DNA from: Nocardiopsis sp. FR4 | Lineage (GTDB): Bacteria > Actinomycetota > Actinomycetes > Streptosporangiales > Streptosporangiaceae | Direction: 5' to 3' | Length of the DNA: 64,000 nucleotides | Assembly: GCF_009830945.1 (NCBI RefSeq) | Contig: NZ_VWVV01000026.1 | Coordinates: 48,262 to 112,261, forward strand | Part shown: positions 50,073 through 60,291 of the stretch, piece after piece | How positions within the stretch are numbered: position 1 is the stretch's first letter | How the letters are laid out: the number at the start of each line of letters is the position of its first letter | The notes under the pieces: generated by a model | Seen by the model: the letters and a program-made list of their open reading frames with translations, nothing else | Told to the model about the DNA's origin: nothing | Database searches by the model: none | Position numbers and translations under genes: made by a program

Positions 50073-50768
50073 TCAGCCGCCGAGGGAGCGGGACAGGAGT
50101 TCGGCGGCCATGGGGACGATGCCGACCAACACGAACGCGGGCAGGAAGCACAACCCCAGCGGAGCCACCACCAGGACGCCCAGCCGCTCCACCCGTGCCA
50201 TGGCCTGGGACCGCAGGGCCCGGCGCAGGTCGGCCACGTGCCGGTCCAGCAGATCGGCCACCGGGGCGCCCGTGTCCGCGGCCCGGGCGAGGTCGCGCCC
50301 CACCAACACCAGGGGTTCGGGGAGCGCGGGCCGCCGCCAGGCCTCCGCGGGGCTCGCGCCCAAACGCAGCCGCTCGGCCACCGCCGACAGCTCCGTGCCG
50401 AGCGGTCCGCGCGCGGCACGGGAGACCGCCGCCAGACAGGCGGGTACCGTCGCCCCGGCGCGGACCCCGGCGGCGATCAGACCGATCAGCACGGGAAGGT
50501 CGGCGGTCAGCGGGAGGCGGTCCGCGCGGGCCGCCCTCCGGCGGGCGCGCACCAGGGCCAGGCCCGCTCCGGCCACGAGGAGCCCCCCGAGCACCCCGAG
50601 CAGCGCCACCGCCGCGACGAACGCGGCCGCCCAGGCCAGGGCCGCGGACACCCGCCGCACCGGAAACCGCACGGGCGGGGAGGGCGGACGCAGCCTGCGG
50701 GCCCCCTGCCCGCCCAGCAGCACCCACGTACCGGCGGCGCCGAGCACCGCCGCGGTCGTCAGGAACAT
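50073..50768 (-). CDS. tadC: TadC-like type II secretion F-domain protein
   Basis: 231 residues. Helices at the N-terminus (FLTTAAVLGAAGTWVLLGG) and around 45-70, a T2SSF cytoplasmic domain (DLPVLIGLIAAGVRAGATVPACLAAVSRAARGPLG... DTGAPVADLLDRHVADLR), and two C-terminal membrane helices (VERLGVLVVAPLGLCFLPAFVLVGIVPM). Inner-membrane platform of the Tad pilus together with TadB. It follows tadB by 18 bases. Confidence 0.9.
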   Translation of the reverse strand: MFLTTAAVLGAAGTWVLLGGQGARRLRPPSPPVRFPVRRVSAALAWAAAFVAAVALLGVLGGLLVAGAGLALVRARRRAARADRLPLTADLPVLIGLIAAGVRAGATVPACLAAVSRAARGPLGTELSAVAERLRLGASPAEAWRRPALPEPLVLVGRDLARAADTGAPVADLLDRHVADLRRALRSQAMARVERLGVLVVAPLGLCFLPAFVLVGIVPMAAELLSRSLGG

Positions 50769-50786
50769 CGAATCTCCTTCTCCGGG

Positions 50787-51479
50787 TCAGCCCACGGGGG
50801 GATCGGCGGTCGCCGAGCGCAGCATGCGCAGGGTCCACCAGGCGCCGAACGCGTCCAGCGCGACCCCGAGCACGAGACAGGCCAGGCCCGGCGGTGTGGT
50901 GAACAGGAAGGCCAGCGGCGACCCGCCCAGGGCGGAGGCCGCGACCAGACCTGCCAGCGGCAGGCTCATCAGCACGACGGCGGTCGTGCGCGGCCCGCTC
51001 GTGCGCGCGGCGGCCTCGGCGCGCTGCTCCTCCTGCTCGGTGAGCTGCCGCGACAACGCGTCCACCACCCCCGCCAGGCCCGCCCCGGTGTCGGCGGCCA
51101 CCTCCCAGCACACCGCCAGGTAGGCCAGGGCCTCCAGGCCGGGACCGCGCTCGGCCGCGCGGCGCAGTGACTCCGCGTCGGACACCGGACCGACGAGGGG
51201 GCCGACCTCGGCGGCGGAGACCCGCAAGGCCTCCCGCGGGGGCTGTCCGGCCCGCAGTTCCGCGGCCAGCACCCGGCACAGCACCACCACCGCGCGGCGC
51301 CGTGCCGCCCTCTCCCCGGCGCGGGACGCCAGCGCCCGTGCCCGCACCCGCGTCCACCGGCGCACAGGCGGCCGGGGAGGGGACAGGGCCTCCGCCAACC
51401 GGACCCCGGGTGTTCCGGGTACCAGACAGAGCAGGACCAGGGCGGCCGCGCAGACCAGCGGCGCGGTCACCGCCGCCAC
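50787..51479 (-). CDS. tadB: TadB-like type II secretion F-domain protein
   Basis: 230 residues. One N-terminal membrane helix, then the T2SSF domain with LAAELRAGQPPREALRVSAAEVG and VCWEVAADTGAGLAGVVDALSRQLTEQEEQRAE, and two C-terminal helices. Overlaps the end of tadA by 13 bases. Partner of TadC in the pilus platform. Confidence 0.9.
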   Translation of the reverse strand: MAAVTAPLVCAAALVLLCLVPGTPGVRLAEALSPPRPPVRRWTRVRARALASRAGERAARRRAVVVLCRVLAAELRAGQPPREALRVSAAEVGPLVGPVSDAESLRRAAERGPGLEALAYLAVCWEVAADTGAGLAGVVDALSRQLTEQEEQRAEAAARTSGPRTTAVVLMSLPLAGLVAASALGGSPLAFLFTTPPGLACLVLGVALDAFGAWWTLRMLRSATADPPVG

Positions 51480-52615
51480 CCCGAGCCCAGCCGGTCGGCC
51501 ACCTCCGCCGCTCCCGGGTGCTCCCGGAGCGCGCCGTCGGGGCCGAAGGACACCGCGGGCTCCGCCCGCACCAGCCCGGACCCGTCGCGGCCCAGCACCC
51601 GTACCTCGGCGAGGCGCCGCCCCGCGGCGTCCCGCACCAGGTGCACGATCATGGCCCGGGTGGCGGCCAGCTGGCTGTGCACCGCGGCCCGGTCCATCCC
51701 GGCCGCGCAGCCCAGCGCCTCCACCCGTGCGGGCACCTCGGCCGCACCGTTGGCGTGCAGGGTCCCCGCGCCGCCCTCGTGCCCGGTGTTGAGGGCGCCC
51801 AGCAGCGCCAGGATCTCCGGCCCGCGGGCCTCACCCACCACCAGGCGGTCCGGGCGCATCCGCAGCGCCTGTCGGACCAGGGTCTCCAGGGTCACCCCGC
51901 CGCTGCCCTCGATGTTGGCGGGCCGGGTCTGGAGCCGCACCACGTGCGGGTGCTCGGGGCGCAGCTCGGGGGAGTCCTCGGCCAGGACGATCCGCTCCCG
52001 CGGGTCCACCAGCGACAGCAGGCCGGACAGCAGGGTGGTCTTGCCCGTGCCGGTGCCGCCCGTCACCAGGAACGGCGCCCGGGCCGCCACCAGTGCCCGG
52101 AGCAGGGCGGCCCCGCCCGGGGTCACCGTCCCCCGCCCGGCCAGCCGCTCCAGGGTGAACGTGTGCCGGGGCGGCAGCCGTAGGGACACGCAGGCCCCGG
52201 CGGGGGCTATCGGCGGCAGCACCGCGTGCAGGCGGGCGCCGCCGGGCAGGTGGGCGTCGACGTAGGGCACGGCCGCGTCCAGACGCCGCCCCACCCGTGC
52301 GGCCAGGCGCTGGGCCAGTGCGCGCACCGCCTCCTCGGAGTCGAACCGCACCCCCGTCCGGCGCAGGCCGTCCCCGTCGTCCACCCACACCTCGTCGGGC
52401 CCGTTGACGAGGATGTCGGTGGCGCCGGAGGACATGAGCTCCTCCAGCGGCCCGGCCCCCGACAGCTCGGCGGCCAGGCGCCGGGTCAGGGACAGCACCT
52501 CGGTGTCGCCCAGCGGACCGCCCTCCTCACGCAGGGCCGCCGCGACGCTGGACGGACTCACCGGCGCGCCGGAGGCCGCCAGGCGGTTGCGGACGGACTC
52601 GGCCAGCCCGCTCAC
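51467..52615 (-). CDS. tadA: TadA/VirB11-like pilus assembly ATPase
   Basis: 382 residues of a secretion ATPase. The N-terminal domain includes DILVNGPDEVWVDDGDGLRRTGVRFDSEEAVRALAQRLA; the motor has Walker A VTGGTGTGKTTLLSGLLS, the Asp box IVLAEDSPELRP, Walker B RPDRLVVGEARGPEIL and the His box GHEGGAGTLHANGA. GTG 52615 overlaps the stop of the ssd gene as GTGA. It powers assembly of the Flp-type pilus. Confidence 0.93.
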   Translation of the reverse strand: MSGLAESVRNRLAASGAPVSPSSVAAALREEGGPLGDTEVLSLTRRLAAELSGAGPLEELMSSGATDILVNGPDEVWVDDGDGLRRTGVRFDSEEAVRALAQRLAARVGRRLDAAVPYVDAHLPGGARLHAVLPPIAPAGACVSLRLPPRHTFTLERLAGRGTVTPGGAALLRALVAARAPFLVTGGTGTGKTTLLSGLLSLVDPRERIVLAEDSPELRPEHPHVVRLQTRPANIEGSGGVTLETLVRQALRMRPDRLVVGEARGPEILALLGALNTGHEGGAGTLHANGAAEVPARVEALGCAAGMDRAAVHSQLAATRAMIVHLVRDAAGRRLAEVRVLGRDGSGLVRAEPAVSFGPDGALREHPGAAEVADRLGSGWRR

Positions 52616-53733
52616 CGGACGGCCCTCGGCACCGGCAGGCCCGCCACCAGGTGGTCGGCGAACCGGGCCAGCGGCGACCGGGGGTGGCGGGCGGGAACGT
52701 CCCCGGCGGCCAACAGCCTCGCCAGCCCCGGTTCGTGCGGCAGGTCGGCGCCCAGGGGTGTCCTCAACGAGCGCGCCACCACGTCCGCGCTCAGCTCGCC
52801 GCGCGCGCCCCGCACCACCAACCGCACGGCCCGGGCCTCCTCGTGCAGCCGGGAGAGCGCCCGGGCCGCCGCCACCACCGAGGGCACATCCGCCGGTACC
52901 ACCACCAGGACCAGGTCGGAGCGGTTGAGGAGCACCGTGGTGGCCGGGTCGAACGAGCGCGGCAGGTCGGCCACGACCAGGTCGTTGCCCTCCCGCGCCG
53001 AGGACAGCGCCGCGCGCACCGCACCGACCGGTGGCGGTCCGGCCGGCCGGCTCCCCCGGGCCCAGGTCAGCACCGACACCCGTTCGGTGCCCGGCAGCCC
53101 GGGGCGCAGGTCGCGCCAGCGCACCCGTCCGTCGAGCCGCAGCAGGTCCCCCCAGCCGGTCCGCCGCGACCGGTGGGGAGAGGTGCGGTCGCAGCCGAGG
53201 TAGAGGTCGAGTCCGCAGCCGAGCGGGTCGCCGTCCAGGAGGGCGGTGGAGCGTCCGGCCCGCTCGCCGGCCACGGCCAGGGCCACCGCGAGCAGGCTCG
53301 CTCCGGCGCCGCCGCGACCCCCGACCACGGACACGGTCGGCGCCGGTGTGCGGGTGCGGGTCGACGCCCACGCGAACAGGTCCACCAGCACCGGTTCGTC
53401 CCGGGGCAGCAGGAGCTCCCTGGCGGGGAGGCGGGAGGACGGTGCGGCCGTGCCCGGACCCGGCGGCTCCGGGGCCGCCCCGGCGGGGAGGGCGGCGGCC
53501 GTCCCGGCCGTCTCGCGCGCCACGACCACGTGGCGGCCCGGCGGCGGATCGGTCCCGGCCAGGGCCGCGCACAGGTCGGCGCCGACCACGACGAGCGGGG
53601 CGTGCGGCCACAGGCTCAGCGCCCGGTCGGTCGTGTGGGCGACGGCGACCTCGGCGGAGGCGGCCGCGGCCAGCCTGAGGAGGTCGTCGAGGAGCAGGGG
53701 GTCGGCGGTCGCGAGCAGGGTCCGGTCGTCCAT
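52612..53733 (-). CDS. Ssd/CpaE-like ATPase of the Tad cluster, degenerate P-loop
   Basis: 373 residues. The N-terminal receiver-like half (LLATADPLLLDDLLRLAAAASAEVAVA) is followed by a ParA/MinD fold: VSVVGGRGGAGASLLAVALAVAGERAGRSTALLDGDPLGCGLDLYLG. The motif reads RGGAGAS, so both lysines of the deviant Walker A are missing and ATP hydrolysis is doubtful. Mycobacterial Ssd (septum site determining) and CpaE occupy the same place before tadA. ATG 53733 follows GAAGG. First gene of the leftward tad operon. Confidence 0.87.
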   Translation of the reverse strand: MDDRTLLATADPLLLDDLLRLAAAASAEVAVAHTTDRALSLWPHAPLVVVGADLCAALAGTDPPPGRHVVVARETAGTAAALPAGAAPEPPGPGTAAPSSRLPARELLLPRDEPVLVDLFAWASTRTRTPAPTVSVVGGRGGAGASLLAVALAVAGERAGRSTALLDGDPLGCGLDLYLGCDRTSPHRSRRTGWGDLLRLDGRVRWRDLRPGLPGTERVSVLTWARGSRPAGPPPVGAVRAALSSAREGNDLVVADLPRSFDPATTVLLNRSDLVLVVVPADVPSVVAAARALSRLHEEARAVRLVVRGARGELSADVVARSLRTPLGADLPHEPGLARLLAAGDVPARHPRSPLARFADHLVAGLPVPRAVR

Positions 53734-54626
53734 GGCGGCCTTCGCGGGTCGAGGGGTCTCATCTCGACTGTCGCGGACCGGGGGAGACGGGAGAAGCCCC
53801 GTCCGGAGGCTGTGGAGAACTCCGGCGGGGCTCGGTGGGGCAAGGTGGTGCGGCCGGAGGCCGGACCACCCGGCGGGCGGGGTGCGTACACGGGGGCGAA
53901 TACGCACCCCCGCCCGACAGGCGAGAGGAGCGGACGCGGGGAAGGCCTCCTCAGGGGGAGCGGAGGCTGCCACGCGGATTCCGGTCCCGGGGGGTCGGAC
54001 CGGGTCCGCTCTCCGGTGAGGGTCAGCCGAGAGGCATGCTCTGGCGACCACCGAAAGACCAAGCTCGCCGCCGTTCCCGGGAGAAGGCGCCTTCCGCGCG
54101 GAACGCGGAATACGGCACGTCCGGCGGGACGGGCGGAACCAGTCCTCCGGAGAACGACGGGACAGACGCTACCACGTGACGCTGCGTATCGGTTCGGGAA
54201 TCCAGGAGAAAAACTTGGGTCAACCACCTTTTCCAAGCCGGAACCTCGGCGTAGAAAGAAAGCAGTTGGTGGCTGAGAACCACCCCGACACGCCAGCCGG
54301 GAACCCACGCGCCACTTGGCCCCGTGAGGCCCGTCCTGACCGGACGATGCGATGTCTTTGCTGGTCAGGCTATGGATATGGACGCCTGCTAACTCGGCTG
54401 AGCGGGTCGGAGACGGCGCCCCGCACCCTTGCGACGGGGCGTCGTCCCGCGTGTGTGCACGCACTGTCACCGCCGCCGCGGCCATTCACGTATCAGCAGG
54501 CGTGACCGAACCGATACCTTTCTTGGTGCCGCTCCCGGCGCCGAAAACTGTCGGCTCTCAACCTTTTCCATGAGGTCATAGTTGTCATACGGCAACTACT
54601 TTTCGTGTTCACGGGCCGGCCGCGGT
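53734..54626. other. Gap of about 890 bp without a supported gene
   Basis: The region upstream of ssd has several short frames but none with good codon composition and a ribosome-binding site. GC content falls from about 54170 to 54600. It probably contains the tad promoter and the end of an eroded gene. No tRNA or strong repeat is seen. Confidence 0.4.
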
Positions 54627-55439
54627 CTAACCGCGTTTGAGGGCCTCACAGGTGGCCAGGGAGTCCTGGGCGCCCGCGCGGACCGCGCGGCAGCAGTACA
54701 CGACCCAGGCGGCCACGCCCTCGGCGGTGCCGCCCATGTAGCCCCGCAGCGCGGGCCCGTACTCGTCCCGCAGCGTCCGGTGGCCCAGCTCCGAGGGCAC
54801 CAGCGACTTGGGGTCCAGTCCCCGCTCCACGAGCGTCAGCCGCTCCGCCGCGCGCGCCACCAGGCCGTCGCCCCAGCCGAACGGCCGCACGGCCATCAGC
54901 TCACCGTGCACCAGGGCCGACGTCACCAGCGCCGGAACCGAGGTGCGCGCGCCCAGCAGCGCGTACAGACCCTCCAGGCGTGCCAGCGCCGCCTCCGGAG
55001 CCGGGGCGGGACCCAGTTCCAGCGGGTCCTCGATCCGCTCCCCGGCCATCCGCGGGCGGCCCAGCGCCTCCTCGGACACCGCGTCCGCCGCGGCGAGCGT
55101 GTGCAGCCGGGCCAGAGCCTGGCGCGGCGCCTTCGGCCACGTGCCCACCAGGGAGCCCAGCTCCCCGGACACCCGCAGCGCCCCCTTGATCCGCGTGTCG
55201 TACACGTGCCCCTCGCGGATCTCGTCCATCGAGACCTCGGCGCCCTCCAGCGCCGCCGACGCGCAGGCGCCGCGCAGCGCGGACTCCATGGACACGTCAC
55301 TGCTGCGCCGCCGCAGGATGCGGTGCCCCATCAGGCGGTCGACCAGGGTCCGCGTCTCGGCGACCGCGTCGGCCACACCGGGCAGCTCGGCGATCCGGGC
55401 CAGCGGGTCGGGCGCGGAGTCGGAAGTCGAAGGGTTCAC
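54627..55439 (-). CDS. Fic-like protein with degenerate active site
   Basis: 270 residues, helical, in a family often annotated oxidoreductase or Fic in this location beside acs. The stretch SALVHGELMAVRPFGWGDGLVARAAERL lines up with the Fic loop HPFxxGNGRxxR: Pro-Phe and the Gly-rich turn are there, but the catalytic His is Arg, Asn is Asp and the Arg after it is Val or Leu. The N-terminal SMESALRGACASAALEGAEVSMDEI resembles the inhibitory or dimerising helix region (ASSxIEG). GTG 55439 is the likely start. Catalysis as an AMP transferase is unlikely. Confidence 0.75.
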   Translation of the reverse strand: MNPSTSDSAPDPLARIAELPGVADAVAETRTLVDRLMGHRILRRRSSDVSMESALRGACASAALEGAEVSMDEIREGHVYDTRIKGALRVSGELGSLVGTWPKAPRQALARLHTLAAADAVSEEALGRPRMAGERIEDPLELGPAPAPEAALARLEGLYALLGARTSVPALVTSALVHGELMAVRPFGWGDGLVARAAERLTLVERGLDPKSLVPSELGHRTLRDEYGPALRGYMGGTAEGVAAWVVYCCRAVRAGAQDSLATCEALKRG

Positions 55440-55638
55440 GGAACACCACACTACGCGCCGGTAACACCAGGCGCCTCCACCGGCACCCCGCGACCGCTCG
55501 TCGCCGCCGGACGACCGTTCACCGGCCGTTCGTCGCGCTCCCCGACATGCCCGTCGCTGTTCGCCGCTCCGGATGTTCACGCGGTATCGCACCACATGAT
55601 TAATTGGGTGTGAACCAGCCTACGTAAGGAGAATCACA

Positions 55639-57609
<1,971 letters not shown>

Positions 57610-57737
57610 CCCGGACCGCGGGAACGGCCCTCCCCGCCGGGCGGACCCCTTCGCCAGGAGGGGTCCCCGCCAGGACGGGGGGAGCGGACCGCCCTCCGCC
57701 ACGGTGGAGGGACCGGGCACAGTTCCGACGACGCAGC

Positions 57738-57765
57738 GGCGCCCCGGCCACCAGGCCGGGGCGCC
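57738..57765 (+). terminator. Terminator after acs
   Basis: A perfect 12-bp stem (57738-57749 with 57754-57765, arm GGCGCCCCGGCC) with an ACCA loop, 130 bases past the acs stop. Confidence 0.75.
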
Positions 57766-57895
57766 CTCGTGCTCACCGGTGCGAAGAAACGCCCGAACGT
57801 GCTTGCGCGTGCCGTGCGAGACACGGGCGATGGGGTATGTGCGAGGATGCGGAGGATCATCCGCGCGTTCGGACCGACAGAAGGGAACCCCCACG

Positions 57896-58372
57896 ATGGC
57901 GGACAAGCCGGGTACCGGTGAACCTGGCGCCACCAGGGACGCCGACCGCTCCATCGGCGCACTGGTCTCAGACGCCACGGGCAACATCTCCCGCCTGGTG
58001 AGCCTGGAGATCAAACTCGCCAAGATGGAGGCCAAGGCCGACGCGGCCAGGATCGGCAAGGGCGTCGCCGGTTTCGCGATCGTCGCCGTCCTCGCCCACA
58101 TCTTCGTCATCCTCCTCTCGGTGACCGTCGCCTTCGTCCTGTACGAGGTCGCGGGGCTTCCCGGCTGGGCCTCCTTCGGGATCGTCACGCTCGCCTACCT
58201 GCTGCTCGCGGCGGCCGTCGGGGCGTACGGCATCGCCAACTTCCGCAGGCGCGAGGGCCTGCGGCGCACCTCGCTGACCACCTCCCGCCTCACCGGAATC
58301 CTGCGCGGCGACATCCGCCCGCCCGGGAACTCCGTGGACACCACCGGGGCCTCCGCCCCCGCCGCGCGCTAG
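57896..58372 (+). CDS. Phage holin family / Holin-X-like membrane protein
   Basis: 158 residues: an N-terminal amphipathic region (SIGALVSDATGNISRLVSLEIKLAKMEAKADAARIGKG), then two hydrophobic segments (VAGFAIVAVLAHIFVILLSVTVAFVLYEVAG and ASFGIVTLAYLLLAAAVGAYGI) and a basic tail. Actinobacterial Holin-X superfamily; despite the name it is a normal chromosomal gene downstream of acs. The role is unknown. Followed after 10 bases by the hydrolase gene. Confidence 0.85.
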   Translation: MADKPGTGEPGATRDADRSIGALVSDATGNISRLVSLEIKLAKMEAKADAARIGKGVAGFAIVAVLAHIFVILLSVTVAFVLYEVAGLPGWASFGIVTLAYLLLAAAVGAYGIANFRRREGLRRTSLTTSRLTGILRGDIRPPGNSVDTTGASAPAAR

Positions 58373-58382
58373 TCCCCGCACC

Positions 58383-59294
58383 GTGCTCGACGACTCGGCC
58401 GCCTACGTCGACGGAGACTGGACGCACAGGACCGTCAGCGCCGCCGGGGCCCGCTTCCACGTGGCTGAGGCCGGCGAGGGCCCGCTGGTCCTCCTCCTGC
58501 ACGGCTTCCCCCAGTTCTGGTGGGCGTGGCGCGCCCAGCTGACCGCGCTGTCCGCCGCCGGGTACCGCGCGGCCGCGGTCGACCTGCGCGGCTACGGCGC
58601 CAGTGACAAGACCCCCCGCGGCTACGACCTCGTCACCCTCGCCCAGGACGCCGCCGGACTGGTCCGGGCCCTGGGCTCGCAGGACGCGGTCGTGGTGGGA
58701 CACGGCCTGGGCGGCCTCGTCGGCTGGACCATGACCGCCTACCACCCGGACGCCGTGCGCGCCCTGGTCGCGGTGTCGGCGCCCCACCCGCGCCACGCCG
58801 GACGCGTGCTGGCCTCGGTCGGACCCGGGGTACGCCACGTCCTCAAGGCCCAGGTGCCCGTCCTCCCCGAGCACCGGCTCCTCAGCGACGGGTGCGTGCG
58901 CCTGGGCGCCCTGCTGCGCGAGTGGTCGGCCCCGGGCTGGCCGGACACCGGGACCGAGGAGCGCTACCGCCGCGCCTTCGCCATCCCGAAGGTCTCCCAC
59001 TGCTCCCTGGAGAGCCAGCGCTGGCTCTTCCGCTCGCGGTGGCGCTCCGACGGCCTGCGCTACCACGCCAGGATGCGCGCGCCCGTGCGCGTTCCCGTCC
59101 TCCAGCTCCACGGCGCCCTCGACCCGGTCTGTCCGCCCGAGGCCGCCCGCGCCTCGCGGCGCGCGGTCACGGGCGCCTACCGTTGGAGGCAGATCCCGGC
59201 GGCGGGGCACTTCCCGCACGAGGAGCGGTCCGAGGAGGTCTCGCGCGCCCTCGTGGACTGGTTGGCGCTGACCGCTCCGGGAGGGCGAGGGTAG
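58383..59294 (+). CDS. Alpha/beta hydrolase fold protein lacking a nucleophile
   Basis: 303 residues. LVLLLHGFPQFWWAWRAQL (oxyanion HGFP), AVDLRGYGASDKTPRGYD and the late His in IPAAGHFPHEE match epoxide hydrolase-like alpha/beta hydrolases (compare mycobacterial EphE in the same neighbourhood). The nucleophile elbow reads VVVGHGLGGLVGW: the usual Asp or Ser between GH and the next Gly is a Gly, so normal catalysis is doubtful. GTG 58383 is used; the ribosome-binding site is weak but the gene is close to the holin-like gene. Confidence 0.85.
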   Translation: MLDDSAAYVDGDWTHRTVSAAGARFHVAEAGEGPLVLLLHGFPQFWWAWRAQLTALSAAGYRAAAVDLRGYGASDKTPRGYDLVTLAQDAAGLVRALGSQDAVVVGHGLGGLVGWTMTAYHPDAVRALVAVSAPHPRHAGRVLASVGPGVRHVLKAQVPVLPEHRLLSDGCVRLGALLREWSAPGWPDTGTEERYRRAFAIPKVSHCSLESQRWLFRSRWRSDGLRYHARMRAPVRVPVLQLHGALDPVCPPEAARASRRAVTGAYRWRQIPAAGHFPHEERSEEVSRALVDWLALTAPGGRG

Positions 59295-59324
59295 TCCCGG
59301 ACGAGAGACGGCGGTGAGGCACTG

Positions 59325-59825
59325 ATGGGAACGCAGCGAGTGGGAGACCGCGACCGCAACACCACCGGGCAGGCGCAGAACCAGCGCCCCCGGGACCGCT
59401 ACGGGCGGCCGATGCCGCACGGGAGCCGCGGCGAGGTCGAGCGGGTTCCCGACGACGCCGTCTTCTCCGCGGCCGAAGGCATGGAAGAGGCCCAGAGACT
59501 GCTCGACGCGGGGTACGCTTTCACCGCCCACGAAGTCCTCGAGGCCGTGTGGAAGTCCTCGCCCGACGCTGAGCGGGAGATGTGGCGCGGCCTGGCCCAG
59601 ACGGCCGTGGGCCTGACCCACGCCCAGCGCGGCAACACGGTCGGCGCCGCGCGTCTGCTCAGGAGGGGCGCGGAGCGCGTGGAGGAGTTCGGCCCGCGTG
59701 CGCCGCACGGAGTGGACGTCGCCGGGGTGGCGGCCTTCGCCCGCGCCCTGGCCGACGACCTGGACGCTGGACGGGTCCGGTCGGGCGGGGACGTCGACAC
59801 GTCCGGGATGCGCCTGCTCCCCTGA
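59325..59825 (+). CDS. DUF309 domain-containing protein
   Basis: 166 residues. After a polar N-terminal extension of about 40 residues the DUF309 helices follow: AQRLLDAGYAFTAHEVLEAVWKSSPDAEREMWRGLAQTAVGLTHAQRGNTVGAARLLRRGAERV, including the conserved F-x-A-H-E-x-x-E-x-x-W. The function is unknown. ATG 59325 is preceded by GGTGAGG. Confidence 0.88.
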   Translation: MGTQRVGDRDRNTTGQAQNQRPRDRYGRPMPHGSRGEVERVPDDAVFSAAEGMEEAQRLLDAGYAFTAHEVLEAVWKSSPDAEREMWRGLAQTAVGLTHAQRGNTVGAARLLRRGAERVEEFGPRAPHGVDVAGVAAFARALADDLDAGRVRSGGDVDTSGMRLLP

Positions 59826-60291
59826 CCCGCGTCCGTGGCGGTGCGCGCGTCCGCTGGGCGGTGCGTCCCGGTGCCCCGTGCCCTGTGTCGCTGTGGCCGG
59901 AGGGGCTCATTTCTGTTTTATGCCCTTATGTGAGCTTTAGCGTTAACACGGCACTACGACATTATGCAATGCTTATGTCATAAATAAAGGCATTTATCCT
60001 CCTTTTGAGATCACCGGAAGATCACATCTTCGGATTGTCTTGAAGAAATCACCGACCGGCCCTCTCCTTTGTTGTGCGTCGTGCGTAGAATCCCCGGATC
60101 ACCGCCCGTGAGCACGCGGCACGGGCGGTACGCACCACAACCAAAGGTGGCACCGCTTCGACCCCGCCAAGCGTGCCGTCGGACCAGCTCAGGCTCCTGA
60201 TGGACGGTAGCCGCGCGGGACCGGCGAACCGTTCCGCGCGTTTTTCGGTGGATGGGGCCGAAAAGGTCGCGCCCGTCGCAAGGAGGACGGA
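59826..60291 (+). promoter_or_regulatory. Leader of hppA: AT-rich patch, promoter-like box and attenuator-like hairpins
   Basis: A patch of low GC (about 59915-60060) is followed by TAGAAT (60086-60091) as a possible -10. Then come a 10-bp hairpin (60101-60110 with 60120-60129), a stem-loop at 60149-60177, a compound stem at 60176-60207 and a last hairpin (60212-60224 with 60229-60240) directly followed by TTTTT (60241-60245), an intrinsic terminator about 47 bases before the hppA start. This layout suggests attenuation or a riboswitch. I do not recognise the class. Confidence 0.6.

Noticed and set aside
60140..60245. Fluoride (crcB) riboswitch before hppA
   Set aside because: CTGATGG followed by a short pairing strand is suggestive and fluoride inhibits pyrophosphatases, but the pseudoknot partner at the 5' side could not be found.
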